From NCBI GenBank assembly GCA_051954955.1, contig JBQCHF010000192.1:9120-73119 (forward strand): a stretch of DNA of 64,000 nt. The letters run 5' to 3'. The position numbers were made by a program, and so were the translations under genes. This document shows positions 36,458 to 44,923 of the stretch, one piece after another. How positions within the stretch are numbered: the stretch's first letter is position 1; every line of letters begins with the position of its first letter. Below the pieces are notes generated by a model. The model worked only from the letters and a program-made list of their open reading frames with translations, ran no database searches and was not told the DNA's origin. The stretch is from JBQCHF01 sp051954955. GTDB taxonomy: Bacteria; Actinomycetota; Actinomycetes; Motilibacterales; Motilibacteraceae.

Positions 36458-37006
36458 ATGGAGACGGGGGACGTGCAGCCGCTGCTGGTCCGCCCCGCGG
36501 CCGGGGTGGAGGACTTCCTCGCGGTGCAGCGGGTCCGGGCCCGTTCGTGGCAGGCGGCCTACGCCGGGCTGGTGCCGCAGCAGGTGCTCGACGCGATGGG
36601 CGACGAGACCGGGCACCGCGAGCGGGCCGAGCGGATGGCGGTCAACGTCCGCACGCGCACCTATCTCGCGCTGGGGGGCGAGACCGTGCTGGGCTTCGTC
36701 AGCGTCGGCCCGGAGCGGCAGGAGGGCGCGCCCGCCGACGTCGGGGAGGTCTACGCCGTCTACGCCGACCCGACCGCCTGGGGCACCGGCGTCGGCCGGG
36801 CTCTGATGACGGCGGGGCTGGACGACCTGGCCGGGCACGGCTGCCGGCAGGCGTGGCTGTGGGTGCTCGAGGGCAACGAGCGGGCCATCGCCTTCTACCG
36901 CCGCGCGGGGTTCGCCCCCACCGGCGACCGCATCCTGTCCTCGGTGCTGTCCGCCACCGGCGTGGGCCTGCCCGAGCTGCGCTTCGGCCGGCCGCTGCCG
37001 GCCTGA
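36458..37006 (+). CDS. GNAT family N-acetyltransferase
   Basis: A 182-residue acetyltransferase with the acetyl-CoA motif A (VYAVYADPTAWGTGVGRALMTAGL) and motif B (NERAIAFYRRAGF). The N-terminal RARSWQAAYAGLVPQQVLD is typical of one actinobacterial GNAT subgroup. First gene of a three-gene plus-strand cluster with another GNAT and DUF2461. Substrate unknown. Confidence 0.88.
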   Translation: METGDVQPLLVRPAAGVEDFLAVQRVRARSWQAAYAGLVPQQVLDAMGDETGHRERAERMAVNVRTRTYLALGGETVLGFVSVGPERQEGAPADVGEVYAVYADPTAWGTGVGRALMTAGLDDLAGHGCRQAWLWVLEGNERAIAFYRRAGFAPTGDRILSSVLSATGVGLPELRFGRPLPA

Positions 37007-37023
37007 CCGGCCGCACTCCGCCT

Positions 37024-37053
37024 AGCGCTCGGCAGCGCTCGGCAGCGCTCGGC
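37024..37053. repeat. Three tandem 10-bp repeats between two GNAT genes
   Basis: AGCGCTCGGC three times without a mismatch, in the 62-bp gap between the two acetyltransferase genes and just upstream of the second gene's ribosome binding site (GGGAGG). Resembles the repeat at 8901-8930. Confidence 0.85.
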
Positions 37054-37068
37054 TGGGAGGATGGGACC

Positions 37069-37632
37069 GTGAGTTCCTCCCCCACCGCCGACGTCAGCGT
37101 CCGTCCCGCGCGCGCGGCAGACGCGCCAGCTCTCGGTGCCGTGCAGGCCGCCGTCTGGCAGCGCGCCTATGCGGACGTGCTGCCCGCCGACGTGCTCGAC
37201 TCGCTCGACGCCGACGCCCTGGCCGAGCCCTGGAGGCAGGCGGTGGTGGCGCCGCCCTCCCCCCGGCACCGGGTGCTGGTGGCCCTGGCCGGGGCCGAGG
37301 TCGTCGGCTTCGCCGCCGTCGCACCGAGCGAGGACGACGACGTCGAGCCGATGGTCGACGCCGAGCTGCTCACGCTGCTGGTGGCACCCGACGCGGCGGG
37401 TGCCGGGCACGGCTCCCGGCTGCTGCAGGCCGCAGCGGACGTCCTGGCCGGCGACGGGTTCCGGCACGCGCACGCCTGGCTCGGCCCGGGCGACGCCCCG
37501 CTGCGCGCGTTCCTGGAGGGTGCCGGCTGGGCCGCCGACGGCAGCACCCGCGCGCTCGACCTCACCGGCGACGGCAGCACCGTGGTCGAGCAGGAGCGGC
37601 TGCACACCCGGCTCGTGGACGCGGACGCGTGA
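37069..37632 (+). CDS. GNAT family N-acetyltransferase (second copy type)
   Basis: A 187-residue acetyltransferase, GTG start with GGGAGG upstream. VSVRPARAADAPALGAVQAAVWQRAYADVLPADVLDSL is the same N-terminal theme as the neighbour. The acetyl-CoA loop is AELLTLLVAPDAAGAGHGSRLL, and motif B is degenerate (APLRAFLEGAGW). Probably a diverged paralogue of the gene before it. Its stop overlaps the next gene by 4 bases. Confidence 0.83.
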   Translation: MSSSPTADVSVRPARAADAPALGAVQAAVWQRAYADVLPADVLDSLDADALAEPWRQAVVAPPSPRHRVLVALAGAEVVGFAAVAPSEDDDVEPMVDAELLTLLVAPDAAGAGHGSRLLQAAADVLAGDGFRHAHAWLGPGDAPLRAFLEGAGWAADGSTRALDLTGDGSTVVEQERLHTRLVDADA

Positions 37633-38282
37633 GCGGGCTCGGCTTCCCCGACGCCGCGCTGGACTTCTACGAGGGCCTCGAGGCCGACTGCAGCCGGGCC
37701 TACTGGGAGGCGAACAAGCCGGTCTACCAGCAGGCGGTCCGCGAGCCGATGCTGGCGCTGCTGGCGGAGCTGGAGGACGAGTTCGGCCCGGCCAAGGTGT
37801 TCCGCCCGCACCGCGACGTGCGCTTCAGCAAGGACAAGACGCCGTACAAGACCCACCAGGGCGCGGTGGTGCAGCTGGGCGACGCGGTGGGGCTCTACGT
37901 GCAGGTCTCGGCGGCCGGCCTCTACGTCGGCGGCGGCTGGTGGACGGCGCTGCCCGGACAGCTCGCCCGGTTCCGCGAGGTCGTGGCCGGTCCCGCCGGG
38001 GCCACCCTGGAGGCCGCGCTCGCCCCGCTGGCCGCCGGCGGCTTCAGCGTCGGCGGGGACCGCCTGGCCACCCGCCCCCGCGGCGTCGACCCCGAGCACC
38101 CGCGCCTGGACCTGCTGCGCCACCGTTCCCTCACCGTGGGCCGCGACCACGGCGCCCCGCCGTGGCTGGCCACCCCCGAGGTCGCCGACCGCGTCGCCGC
38201 CGACTGGTGCGCCGTGCTCCCCGTCGTGCGCTGGCTCGCGGATGCCGCGGGCCCGGCGGACACCCCCACCTCCAGAGCGTGA
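37629..38282 (+). CDS. DUF2461 (TIGR02453) family protein
   Basis: A 217-residue protein; GTG overlaps the GNAT stop. Family markers: LDFYEGLEADCSRAYWEANK, then FRPHRDVRFSKDKTPYKTHQG, then GLYVQVSAAGLYVGGGWW. Function unknown. Its TGA stop lies inside the GTGATCA module that opens the palindrome at 38277-38373. Confidence 0.88.
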   Translation: MSGLGFPDAALDFYEGLEADCSRAYWEANKPVYQQAVREPMLALLAELEDEFGPAKVFRPHRDVRFSKDKTPYKTHQGAVVQLGDAVGLYVQVSAAGLYVGGGWWTALPGQLARFREVVAGPAGATLEAALAPLAAGGFSVGGDRLATRPRGVDPEHPRLDLLRHRSLTVGRDHGAPPWLATPEVADRVAADWCAVLPVVRWLADAAGPADTPTSRA

Positions 38283-38373
38283 TCATGCAATCCACGTGAT
38301 CATGCGCCTGCACGACCCTGAAGGCCGCTCACAAGATCGAACATGCATGGTCACGGCGTTTGCATGATCACGC
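38277..38373. repeat. Second GTGATCATGCA palindrome, between convergent DUF2461 and TPR-like genes
   Basis: Left part has two GTGATCATGC modules 4 bases apart; the right part has the same two inverted (one with a single base change), and GATCGAAC lies before the right arm. The centre is longer and less paired than in the copy at 19147-19249. Both flanking genes end inside it: the DUF2461 TGA (38280-38282) and the TPR-like gene TGA (38370-38368) are part of the GTGATCA modules. Confidence 0.85.
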
Positions 38374-38829
38374 AGAGGGGGTGGGGGTGGCTCCTCGGTC
38401 GTGCAGGGCGATCGCGCGCCGCATGGCCCGGCGCCCGCGCGGGGTGTCGCCGGCGTCGCCGTAGGCGACGGCGAGGCGGTACCAGGCGCGCCAGTCGTCG
38501 GGGGCGGCCTCGACCTGGGCGCGGTAGCGGGCGAAGACGGCGTCGGCTGCCTCGCGGTCGGGGCGGCCGCTGGGCTTGGTCACGCGCTCGTCGGCGGGCA
38601 GGCCGACCTCGGCCTCGAGCTCGCGGGCCTGCCGCTCGGCGGCCTGGCCGAAGCGCATCTCCTTCCAGACCACCCACAGCCCGATGAGCGGCAGGATCAG
38701 CACCCCGACGCCGAGGCCGACCAGCACCGGCTTGCCGCTGGTGAGCAGCACCCAGCCGCGGTCGGCGACCACGACGAGGTAGACGCCGAGGGCCAGCACC
38801 AGCAGGACGGCGACCCGACGCGCCTTCAC
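38368..38829 (-). CDS. Membrane protein with a C-terminal TPR-like helix pair
   Basis: A 153-residue protein. Two TM helices (about residues 6-23 and 33-55) flank a short external loop. The soluble part has a TPR-like stretch (FARYRAQVEAAPDDWRAWYRLAVAYGDAGDT). Located directly before dapB in the same direction, 16 bp apart. Similar small proteins accompany dapB in related genomes, but the function is unknown. Confidence 0.78.
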   Translation of the reverse strand: MKARRVAVLLVLALGVYLVVVADRGWVLLTSGKPVLVGLGVGVLILPLIGLWVVWKEMRFGQAAERQARELEAEVGLPADERVTKPSGRPDREAADAVFARYRAQVEAAPDDWRAWYRLAVAYGDAGDTPRGRRAMRRAIALHDRGATPTPSA

Positions 38830-38845
38830 CGCGAGGTCAGCTCCC

Positions 38846-39595
38846 CTACAGCCCGAGGTAGTGCTCGAGCCCGACCGTGAGACCGGGCCGCGAGCCGACG
38901 GTGCGCACGCCGAGCAGCACGCCGGGCATGAACGACACCCGGTCCAACGAGTCGTGCCGGATGGTGAGGGTCTCCCCCGGGTTGCCCAGCAGCACCTCCT
39001 GGTGCGCCACCAGCCCGCGCAGCCGCACCGAGTGCACCGCGACGCCGTCGACGTCGGCCCCGCGCGCGCCGTCGAACTCGTCGCTGGTGGCGTCCGGCAC
39101 CGGCCCCAGACCCCCCTCCCGACGGGCGGCGGCCACCAGCTCGGCGGTGCGTCGGGCGGTGCCGCTGGGGGCGTCGGCCTTGTCCGGGTGGTGCAGCTCG
39201 ACCACCTCGACCGACTCGAAGAACCGGGCCGCCTGTGCGGCGAACCGCATCATCAGCACCGCGCCCATCGCGAAGTTGGGCGCCACCAGCACACCGACAC
39301 CCGGCGCATCGGCCAGCCAGCCGCGCACCGTGTCCAGCCGCTCGTCGGTGAAGCCGGTGGTGCCGACGACGGCGTGGATGCCGGCCCCGATGCACTGCTC
39401 GAGGTTGCCCATCACCGCGTCGGGGTGCGTGAGGTCGACGGCCACTTGGGCGCCGGCGTCGACGAGCGCGGCGAACGGGTCGCCGGCGTCGACCTGCGCG
39501 ACCAGCTCGAGGTCGTCGGCCGCCTGCACCGCCTGGCAGGCCTGCGAGCCCATCCGCCCGCGCGCCCCCAGGACACCGACCCGGATGCTCACCAC
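38846..39595 (-). CDS. dapB: 4-hydroxy-tetrahydrodipicolinate reductase
   Basis: Reduces the DapA product with NAD(P)H in diaminopimelate/lysine synthesis, 249 residues. Rossmann motif VGVLGARGRMGSQ, GTTGFT, catalytic His and Lys in VELHHPDKADAPSGTA. Lies 21 bp after the M16 peptidase gene in the same operon, the order seen in M. tuberculosis. Confidence 0.96.
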   Translation of the reverse strand: MVSIRVGVLGARGRMGSQACQAVQAADDLELVAQVDAGDPFAALVDAGAQVAVDLTHPDAVMGNLEQCIGAGIHAVVGTTGFTDERLDTVRGWLADAPGVGVLVAPNFAMGAVLMMRFAAQAARFFESVEVVELHHPDKADAPSGTARRTAELVAAARREGGLGPVPDATSDEFDGARGADVDGVAVHSVRLRGLVAHQEVLLGNPGETLTIRHDSLDRVSFMPGVLLGVRTVGSRPGLTVGLEHYLGL

Positions 39596-39616
39596 TGCCT
39601 CCTACGCCCTGTAGGG

Positions 39617-40990
39617 CTAGGCCACGGCGCGGGCGAACCGCGCCTCGCTCTTGAACGGCCCGACGACCGACAGCGTGGGCGCCCCGCCGAGCAGATCGCC
39701 GGCCACCGCCGCGACGTCGTCGGGCGTGACCGCGTCGATCTTGCCCAGCAGCTCGTCGACGGTGAGCAGGTCGCCGTGCAGCAGCTCGCCCTTGCCGATG
39801 CGGCTCATCCGCGAGCCGGTGTCCTCCAGGCCTAGCACCAGCCCGCCGCGCAGCTGGCCCTTGGCCCGCACGATCTCCTCCTCCGACAGACCGTCGGAGA
39901 CGACCCGGCCGAGCTCGTCGCGGCAGATGCCGAGGACCTCGTGCACCTTGGCCGGCTGACACCCGGCGTAGACACCGACCAGGCCGGTGTCGGCGTAGTG
40001 CTGGGCGTAGCTGTAGACCGAGTAGGCCAGGCCGCGCTTCTCGCGCACCTCCTGGAACAGGCGCGAGCTCATGCCGCCGCCCAGCGCCGCGTTGAGCACG
40101 CCCAGCGCCCAGCGTCGCTCGTCCGAGCGCGAGAGGCCCGGCAGGCCCAGCACGACGTTGGCCTGCTCGGTGTCGCGGTGCACCAGGCGCACGCCCGGCG
40201 TGACCACGAGCGGCCGGTTGCCGCCGCGCGGCTCGGCCGGGGCGGCGGTGCCGTCGAGCATGCCGGCGGCGGTGAACGCCTTGCGGACCATCCGCACCAC
40301 GGTGGCGTGGTCGAGGTTGCCGGCCGCTGCGACCACCATCTGCTCGGGCTTGTAGCGCCGGCGGTAGTAGCCGTGCACCGCGGTGCGGGTGAGCGCCTCG
40401 ATCGACTCGACGGTGCCCAGGATGGAGCGGCCCAGCGGGGTGTCGCCGTAGAGCGCGAGCTGCAGCTCGTCGTGCACGAGGTCGCCCGGGTCGTCGTCGC
40501 GCATGGCGATCTCCTCGAGCACCACCCCGCGCTCGGAGTCGACGTCCTTGGCGGCCACCACCGAGGAGGTGACCAGGTCGCACACGACGTCGACGGCCAG
40601 GGGCAGGTCCTCGTCGAGCACCCGGGCGTAGAAGCAGGTGTACTCCTTGCCGGTGAAGGCGTTCATCTCTCCACCGACGGCGTCGATGGACGCGCTGATC
40701 TCCAGCGCGTCCCGCCGCTTCGTGCCCTTGAACAGCACGTGCTCGAGGTAGTGCGAGGCGCCGGCGAGCGAGGGGGCCTCGTCGCGCGAGCCCACCCCCA
40801 CCCAGATGCCGAAGGTGACCGAGCGGACCGTGGGCATCGCCTCGGTGACCACCCGCAGACCGCCCGGGAGGACGGTGCGGCGAACGACGCCGCCGCCTCC
40901 GTCCCCCCGGACGAGGGTCCGCGTGGTGCCGGGGCGCTGGGCCCCGGCCCGCAGCGAGCCGGTCGAGCTGGTGCGCACGCGGCTCGTCAC
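39617..40990 (-). CDS. pepR: M16 family zinc metalloprotease
   Basis: Processing-peptidase-like zinc protease, 457 residues. Inverted zinc motif HxxEH (His80, Glu83, His84 in GASHYLEHVLFKGT) with the distal Glu in SERGVVLEEIAM. The C-terminal M16_C half is complete (GLPGLSRSDERRWALGVLNA). The first about 35 residues are Arg/Gly-rich. Overlaps pnp by 4 bases; pnp-pepR-dapB is conserved in actinobacteria. Physiological substrate unknown. Confidence 0.92.
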   Translation of the reverse strand: MTSRVRTSSTGSLRAGAQRPGTTRTLVRGDGGGGVVRRTVLPGGLRVVTEAMPTVRSVTFGIWVGVGSRDEAPSLAGASHYLEHVLFKGTKRRDALEISASIDAVGGEMNAFTGKEYTCFYARVLDEDLPLAVDVVCDLVTSSVVAAKDVDSERGVVLEEIAMRDDDPGDLVHDELQLALYGDTPLGRSILGTVESIEALTRTAVHGYYRRRYKPEQMVVAAAGNLDHATVVRMVRKAFTAAGMLDGTAAPAEPRGGNRPLVVTPGVRLVHRDTEQANVVLGLPGLSRSDERRWALGVLNAALGGGMSSRLFQEVREKRGLAYSVYSYAQHYADTGLVGVYAGCQPAKVHEVLGICRDELGRVVSDGLSEEEIVRAKGQLRGGLVLGLEDTGSRMSRIGKGELLHGDLLTVDELLGKIDAVTPDDVAAVAGDLLGGAPTLSVVGPFKSEARFARAVA

Positions 40991-43233
40991 TCGGCGGAGG
41001 CCGACGCCGGCTCGGCCTCGCTCGAGCCCTCAGCGCCCTCCTCGAGCACCGGGATGAGCGAGAGCTTGCCGCGCGGGTCGATCTCGGCGATCTCGACCTG
41101 CACCTTGCTGCCGACCTTGAGCACGTCCTCGACGTTCTCCACCCGCTTGCCGCCGGCGATCTTGCGGATCTGCGAGATGTGCAGCAGGCCGTCCTTGCCC
41201 GGCATCAGCGAGACGAAGGCGCCGAACGTCGTCGTCTTCACCACCGTGCCGAGGTAGCGCTCGCCGACCTCGGGCATCGTCGGGTTGGCGATGGCGTTGA
41301 TCTGCGCCCGGGCCGCCTCGGCCGACGGGCCGTTGACCGCGCCGATGTAGATCGTGCCGTCGTCCTCGATGGTGATGTCCGCGCCGGTCTCGTCCTGGAT
41401 CTGGTTGATCATCTTGCCCTTGGGGCCGATGACCGCGCCGATCTGGTCGACCGGGATCTTCACCGTGATGATCCGCGGCGCGTACGGCGACATCTCGTCC
41501 GGGGTGTCGATCGCCTCGAGCATGACGTCGAGGATGTGCAGCCGGGCGTCGCGGGCCTGCGTGAGCGCGCCGGCCAGCACCGAGGCGGGGATGCCGTCGA
41601 GCTTGGTGTCCAGCTGGATCGCGGTGACGAACTCCTTGGTGCCGGCCACCTTGAAGTCCATGTCGCCGTAGGCGTCCTCGGCACCGAGGATGTCGGTGAG
41701 CGCGGCGTACTCGGTCTTGCCATCGACCTGGTCGGACACCAGGCCCATGGCGATGCCGGCCACCGGCGCCTTGAGCGGCACGCCGGCGTTGAGCAGCGAC
41801 ATGGTGCTGGCGCAGACCGAGCCCATCGACGTCGAGCCGTTGGAGCCCAGCGCCTCGGACACCTGACGGATGGCGTAGGGGAACTCCTCCTTGCTCGGCA
41901 GGACCGGCACCAGAGCGCGCTCGGCGAGCGCGCCGTGGCCGATCTCGCGGCGCTTGGGGGAGCCCACCCGGCCGGTCTCACCGGTGCTGTAGGGCGGGAA
42001 GTTGTAGTTGTGCATGTAGCGCTTGCGGGTCTCGGGCGAGAGCGTGTCCAGCTGCTGCTCCATGCGCAGCATGTTCAGCGTGGTGGTGCCCAGGATCTGG
42101 GTCTCGCCGCGCTCGAACAGCGCCGAGCCGTGCACCCGCGGGACGACCTCGACCTCGGCGGCCAGCGGCCGGATGTCGGCCAGCCCGCGGCCGTCGATGC
42201 GGACCTTGTCGCGCAGGATGCGCTGGCGGACCAGCTTCTTGGTCAGCGCGCGCAGGGCGCCGCCGATCTCCTTCTCCCGGCCCTCGAACTGGCCGGCGAC
42301 CCGCTCGGTGGCCAGCGCCTTGACCCGGTCGAGCTCGGCCTCGCGCTCCTGCTTGCCGGCGATGGTGAGCGCCGCGGCCAGCTCGGTCTGCACGGCGGCC
42401 TGGACCGCCTCGAAGACGTCGTCCTGGTACTCGAGGAAGCGCGGGAACTCGCCGGTCGGCTTGGACGCCTCGGCGGCCAGCTGCGTCTGCGCCTCGCACA
42501 GCGCCTTGATGAACGGCTTGGCGGCCTCCAGGCCCTGGGCCACGACCTCCTCGGTGGGAGCGGTCCGGCCCTCCTCCTTCACCAGGCGCCACGCCGAGGA
42601 GGTGGCCTCGGCCTCGACCATCATGATCGCGACGTCGCCGTCCTCGAGCACCCGGCCGGCCACGACCATGTCGAAGACCGCGCCCTCGAGCTGCTCGTGG
42701 GTCGGGAAGGCCACCCACTGGTCGCCCTGGTCGTCGCTGATCAGCGCGACGCGGGTGGCACCGATCGGGCCGCTGAAGGGCAGGCCGGCGATCTGGGTGG
42801 AGGCCGACGCGGCGTTGATCGCGACGACGTCGTAGAGGTCGTTGGGGTGCAGCGCCATCACGGTGATGACGACCTGGACCTCGTTGCGCAGGCCCTTGGC
42901 GAAGGACGGGCGCAGCGGCCGGTCGGTGAGCCGGCAGGTGAGGATGGCGTCCTCGGACGGGCGGCCCTCGCGACGGAAGAACGAGCCGGGGATGCGGCCC
43001 GCGGCGTACATCCGCTCCTCGACGTCGACGGTGAGCGGGAAGAAGTCGAACTGCTCCTTGGGGTGCTTCGAGGCGGTGGTCGCCGAGAGGAGCATCGTCT
43101 CCTCGTCGAGGTAGGCGGCCACCGAGCCGGCGGCCTGCCGGGCGAGCCGGCCGGTCTCGAAGCGGACGGTGCGCGAGCCGAAGCGGCCGTTGTCGATCGT
43201 GGCCTCGGCGGTTGTGATCTTCTGACCCTCCAC
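40987..43233 (-). CDS. pnp: Polyribonucleotide nucleotidyltransferase
   Basis: Phosphorolytic 3'-5' exoribonuclease and guanosine pentaphosphate synthetase, 748 residues from GTG with AGGAGG upstream. Two RNase PH domains (FFPLTVDVEERMYAAGRIPG; TFPPYSTGE-type region NFPPYSTGETGRVGSPKRRE), an alpha-helical linker, KH (IGAVIGPKGKMINQIQDETG) and S1 (GERYLGTVVKTTTFGAFVSL) domains. Catalytic region DILGAEDAYGDMDFKVAGT. An acidic, Ala/Glu-rich tail ends the protein. Confidence 0.97.
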   Translation of the reverse strand: MEGQKITTAEATIDNGRFGSRTVRFETGRLARQAAGSVAAYLDEETMLLSATTASKHPKEQFDFFPLTVDVEERMYAAGRIPGSFFRREGRPSEDAILTCRLTDRPLRPSFAKGLRNEVQVVITVMALHPNDLYDVVAINAASASTQIAGLPFSGPIGATRVALISDDQGDQWVAFPTHEQLEGAVFDMVVAGRVLEDGDVAIMMVEAEATSSAWRLVKEEGRTAPTEEVVAQGLEAAKPFIKALCEAQTQLAAEASKPTGEFPRFLEYQDDVFEAVQAAVQTELAAALTIAGKQEREAELDRVKALATERVAGQFEGREKEIGGALRALTKKLVRQRILRDKVRIDGRGLADIRPLAAEVEVVPRVHGSALFERGETQILGTTTLNMLRMEQQLDTLSPETRKRYMHNYNFPPYSTGETGRVGSPKRREIGHGALAERALVPVLPSKEEFPYAIRQVSEALGSNGSTSMGSVCASTMSLLNAGVPLKAPVAGIAMGLVSDQVDGKTEYAALTDILGAEDAYGDMDFKVAGTKEFVTAIQLDTKLDGIPASVLAGALTQARDARLHILDVMLEAIDTPDEMSPYAPRIITVKIPVDQIGAVIGPKGKMINQIQDETGADITIEDDGTIYIGAVNGPSAEAARAQINAIANPTMPEVGERYLGTVVKTTTFGAFVSLMPGKDGLLHISQIRKIAGGKRVENVEDVLKVGSKVQVEIAEIDPRGKLSLIPVLEEGAEGSSEAEPASASAE

Positions 43234-43556
43234 GGGTCCTCCTGTTCATCTGCGGTCACATCTGGCAGAGAGCAGGCCGTCCGGTGCGGGCCCCTCGCGG
43301 GCCGGTCTTCGATGGAAGCCCCCGGTCGCCCTGAGCCGGTCAGGGGGACCTGGAGACCACTACCGAGGACCGGGGCGAGAAGGGCCGCCCACGGTGCGGC
43401 CGGCTCGCTGTCCTTCCGGCGGGGCGTCTCCCCGTCGGACGGGTGGTGCTTGCTGGTGGTGCTGGTCGTGCTCTTCGGTGCGGTGGTGCTGGTGCGGTGG
43501 TGCCGGTGCGCCGCGGGGGCGGTCCCCGGTGGAGACCGCCCCCGCGGTGCGGAGTG
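43234..43556 (-). promoter_or_regulatory. 323-bp gap between rpsO and pnp
   Basis: No convincing gene. It holds the rpsO stem-loop (43511-43547), then about 70 bp of low-complexity sequence made of CACC/CAGCACC-like runs on the minus strand (43441-43510). Near pnp is a small hairpin (CCCTGA-N5-TCAGGG at about 43330-43346). The pnp promoter must lie here if the rpsO terminator is efficient. Confidence 0.45.
43511..43547 (-). terminator. 14-bp stem-loop downstream of rpsO
   Basis: 43511-43524 pairs perfectly with 43534-43547 around a 9-base loop; it begins 9 bases after the rpsO stop. No T-run follows. In many bacteria the rpsO-pnp boundary carries such a hairpin as terminator and RNA-processing site. 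Confidence 0.75.
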
Positions 43557-43826
43557 CTAGCGGCGCAGGCCGAGACGCTCGATCAGGTCGCGGTAGCGCT
43601 GGATGTCGTTCTTGGCGACGTACTGGAGCAGCCGGCGACGCCGGCCGACCAGCAGGAGCAGCCCACGACGGCTGTGGTGGTCGTGCTTGTGCTCCTTGAG
43701 GTGCTCGGTGAGGTCGGCGATGCGCTTGGAGAGCATCGCCACCTGGACCTCGGCCGAGCCGGTGTCGGCCTCGTTCGCGCCGTACTCGGCGATGATCTGC
43801 TTCTTGGTCGCGCTGTCGAGCGCCAT
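43557..43826 (-). CDS. rpsO: 30S ribosomal protein S15
   Basis: 89 residues, full length (usual 88-89). MALDSATKKQIIAEYGANEADTGSAEVQVAML, the helix RIADLTEHLKEHKHDHHSRRGL and LLLLVGRRRRLLQYV match the family. S15 binds 16S rRNA helices 20-22 early in assembly and often represses its own message; the leader at 43827-43919 looks suited to this. Confidence 0.97.
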   Translation of the reverse strand: MALDSATKKQIIAEYGANEADTGSAEVQVAMLSKRIADLTEHLKEHKHDHHSRRGLLLLVGRRRRLLQYVAKNDIQRYRDLIERLGLRR

Positions 43827-43919
43827 GTGGCTCCCTCGGGTCCAGGTGAGCGCCCCCGGTCTGGGTCACGAGGGCTGCGTCGGCTCACACCGGTGCTCGC
43901 ACCGGCACCTGCGAGGCTA
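43827..43919 (-). promoter_or_regulatory. rpsO promoter -10 and structured leader
   Basis: Minus strand: TAGCCT (43919-43914) fits a -10 element. The leader after it forms CCGGTGC-GA-GCACCGG. CAGGTG (43911-43906) can pair with CACCTG (43848-43843), and CCCTCG (43874-43869) can pair with CGAGGG (43838-43833), the purine-rich ribosome binding site 7 bases from the ATG. This could let S15 control its own translation. Confidence 0.5.
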
Positions 43920-43959
43920 CCAGCGGGCCGCGAGGCCCCCTAATCGCGCGACCGGCAGG

Positions 43960-44904
43960 TCAGGCGGGCCGGGCGACGCCGAGGATCTCCCGGCTGCGGT
44001 CCACGTCGCGGCCCATCTGCTCCACCAGCGGCCCGACCCCGTCGAAGCGCAGCGTCTCGCGCAGCCGCGCGACGAAGTCGACGGCGACGTGCTCGTCGTA
44101 GAGCTCGAGGTCGTCGCGGTCCAGCACGTAGGCCTCCACCCGGCGCTGGGTGCCGTCGAAGGTGGGGTTGGTGCCGATGCTGATCGCGGCCGGCAGCCGG
44201 GTGCCGTCGGCGCGGACCAGCCAGCCGGCGTAGACGCCGTCGGCGGGCACCGCGGCCTCCGGCGGCAGGCCGAGGTTGGCGGTGGGGTAGCCGATGGTGC
44301 GCCCGCGCTGGTCGCCGTGGACCACCGGGCCCTCGAGCCGGTGCGGGCGGCCGAGCACGTGCGCGGCCCCCTCGACGTCGCCCTCGGCCAGCCGCTCGCG
44401 CACGAAGGTGGAGGACCAGGTGGCCTCCCCCTCCCCGGTCAGGGCGAAGCCGTCCACCTCGAAGCCGTGCTCGGCCCCCATCCGCTCCAGCAGCGCGACG
44501 TTCCCGGCGGCGCGGTGGCCGAAGCGGAAGTTCTCCCCCACCACCACGGCCTTCGCGTTCAGCCTGTCCAGCAGCACCTCGGTCACGAAGTCCTCGGCGC
44601 TCTGCGCGGCCAGCGCAGCGGTGAAGGGCAGCACGAGCACGGCGTCGACGTCGAGCCGCTCGAGCAGGGCCACCCGGTGCTCGAGCGTGCTGAGCACCGG
44701 CGGGGCGAGCTCGGGACGCAGCACCGCCAGCGGGTTGGGCTGGAAGGTGACCACGACGGAGCGGGCGCCGAGCTCGCGGGCCCGGGCCACCGCCGCGGAC
44801 ACCACCGCCTGGTGGCCCCGGTGGACGCCGTCGAAGACGCCGACGCTCACCACCGACGGGCCGAACCCGGGGGGCACCTGGTCCAGTCCGGTCCACCGCT
44901 GCAC
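43960..44904 (-). CDS. ribF: Bifunctional riboflavin kinase/FAD synthetase
   Basis: Makes FMN from riboflavin and then FAD, 314 residues from GTG 44904. N-terminal nucleotidyltransferase domain with SVGVFDGVHRGHQ (HxGH-like) and VVVGENFRFGHRAAGN. C-terminal kinase domain with GRTIGYPTANL, VYAGWLV and ISIGTNPTFDGTQRRVEAYVLD. The usual partner truB is separated from it here by kynU. Confidence 0.95.
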   Translation of the reverse strand: MQRWTGLDQVPPGFGPSVVSVGVFDGVHRGHQAVVSAAVARARELGARSVVVTFQPNPLAVLRPELAPPVLSTLEHRVALLERLDVDAVLVLPFTAALAAQSAEDFVTEVLLDRLNAKAVVVGENFRFGHRAAGNVALLERMGAEHGFEVDGFALTGEGEATWSSTFVRERLAEGDVEGAAHVLGRPHRLEGPVVHGDQRGRTIGYPTANLGLPPEAAVPADGVYAGWLVRADGTRLPAAISIGTNPTFDGTQRRVEAYVLDRDDLELYDEHVAVDFVARLRETLRFDGVGPLVEQMGRDVDRSREILGVARPA

Positions 44905-44923
44905 GGTGGCAGAGCCTACGGCG

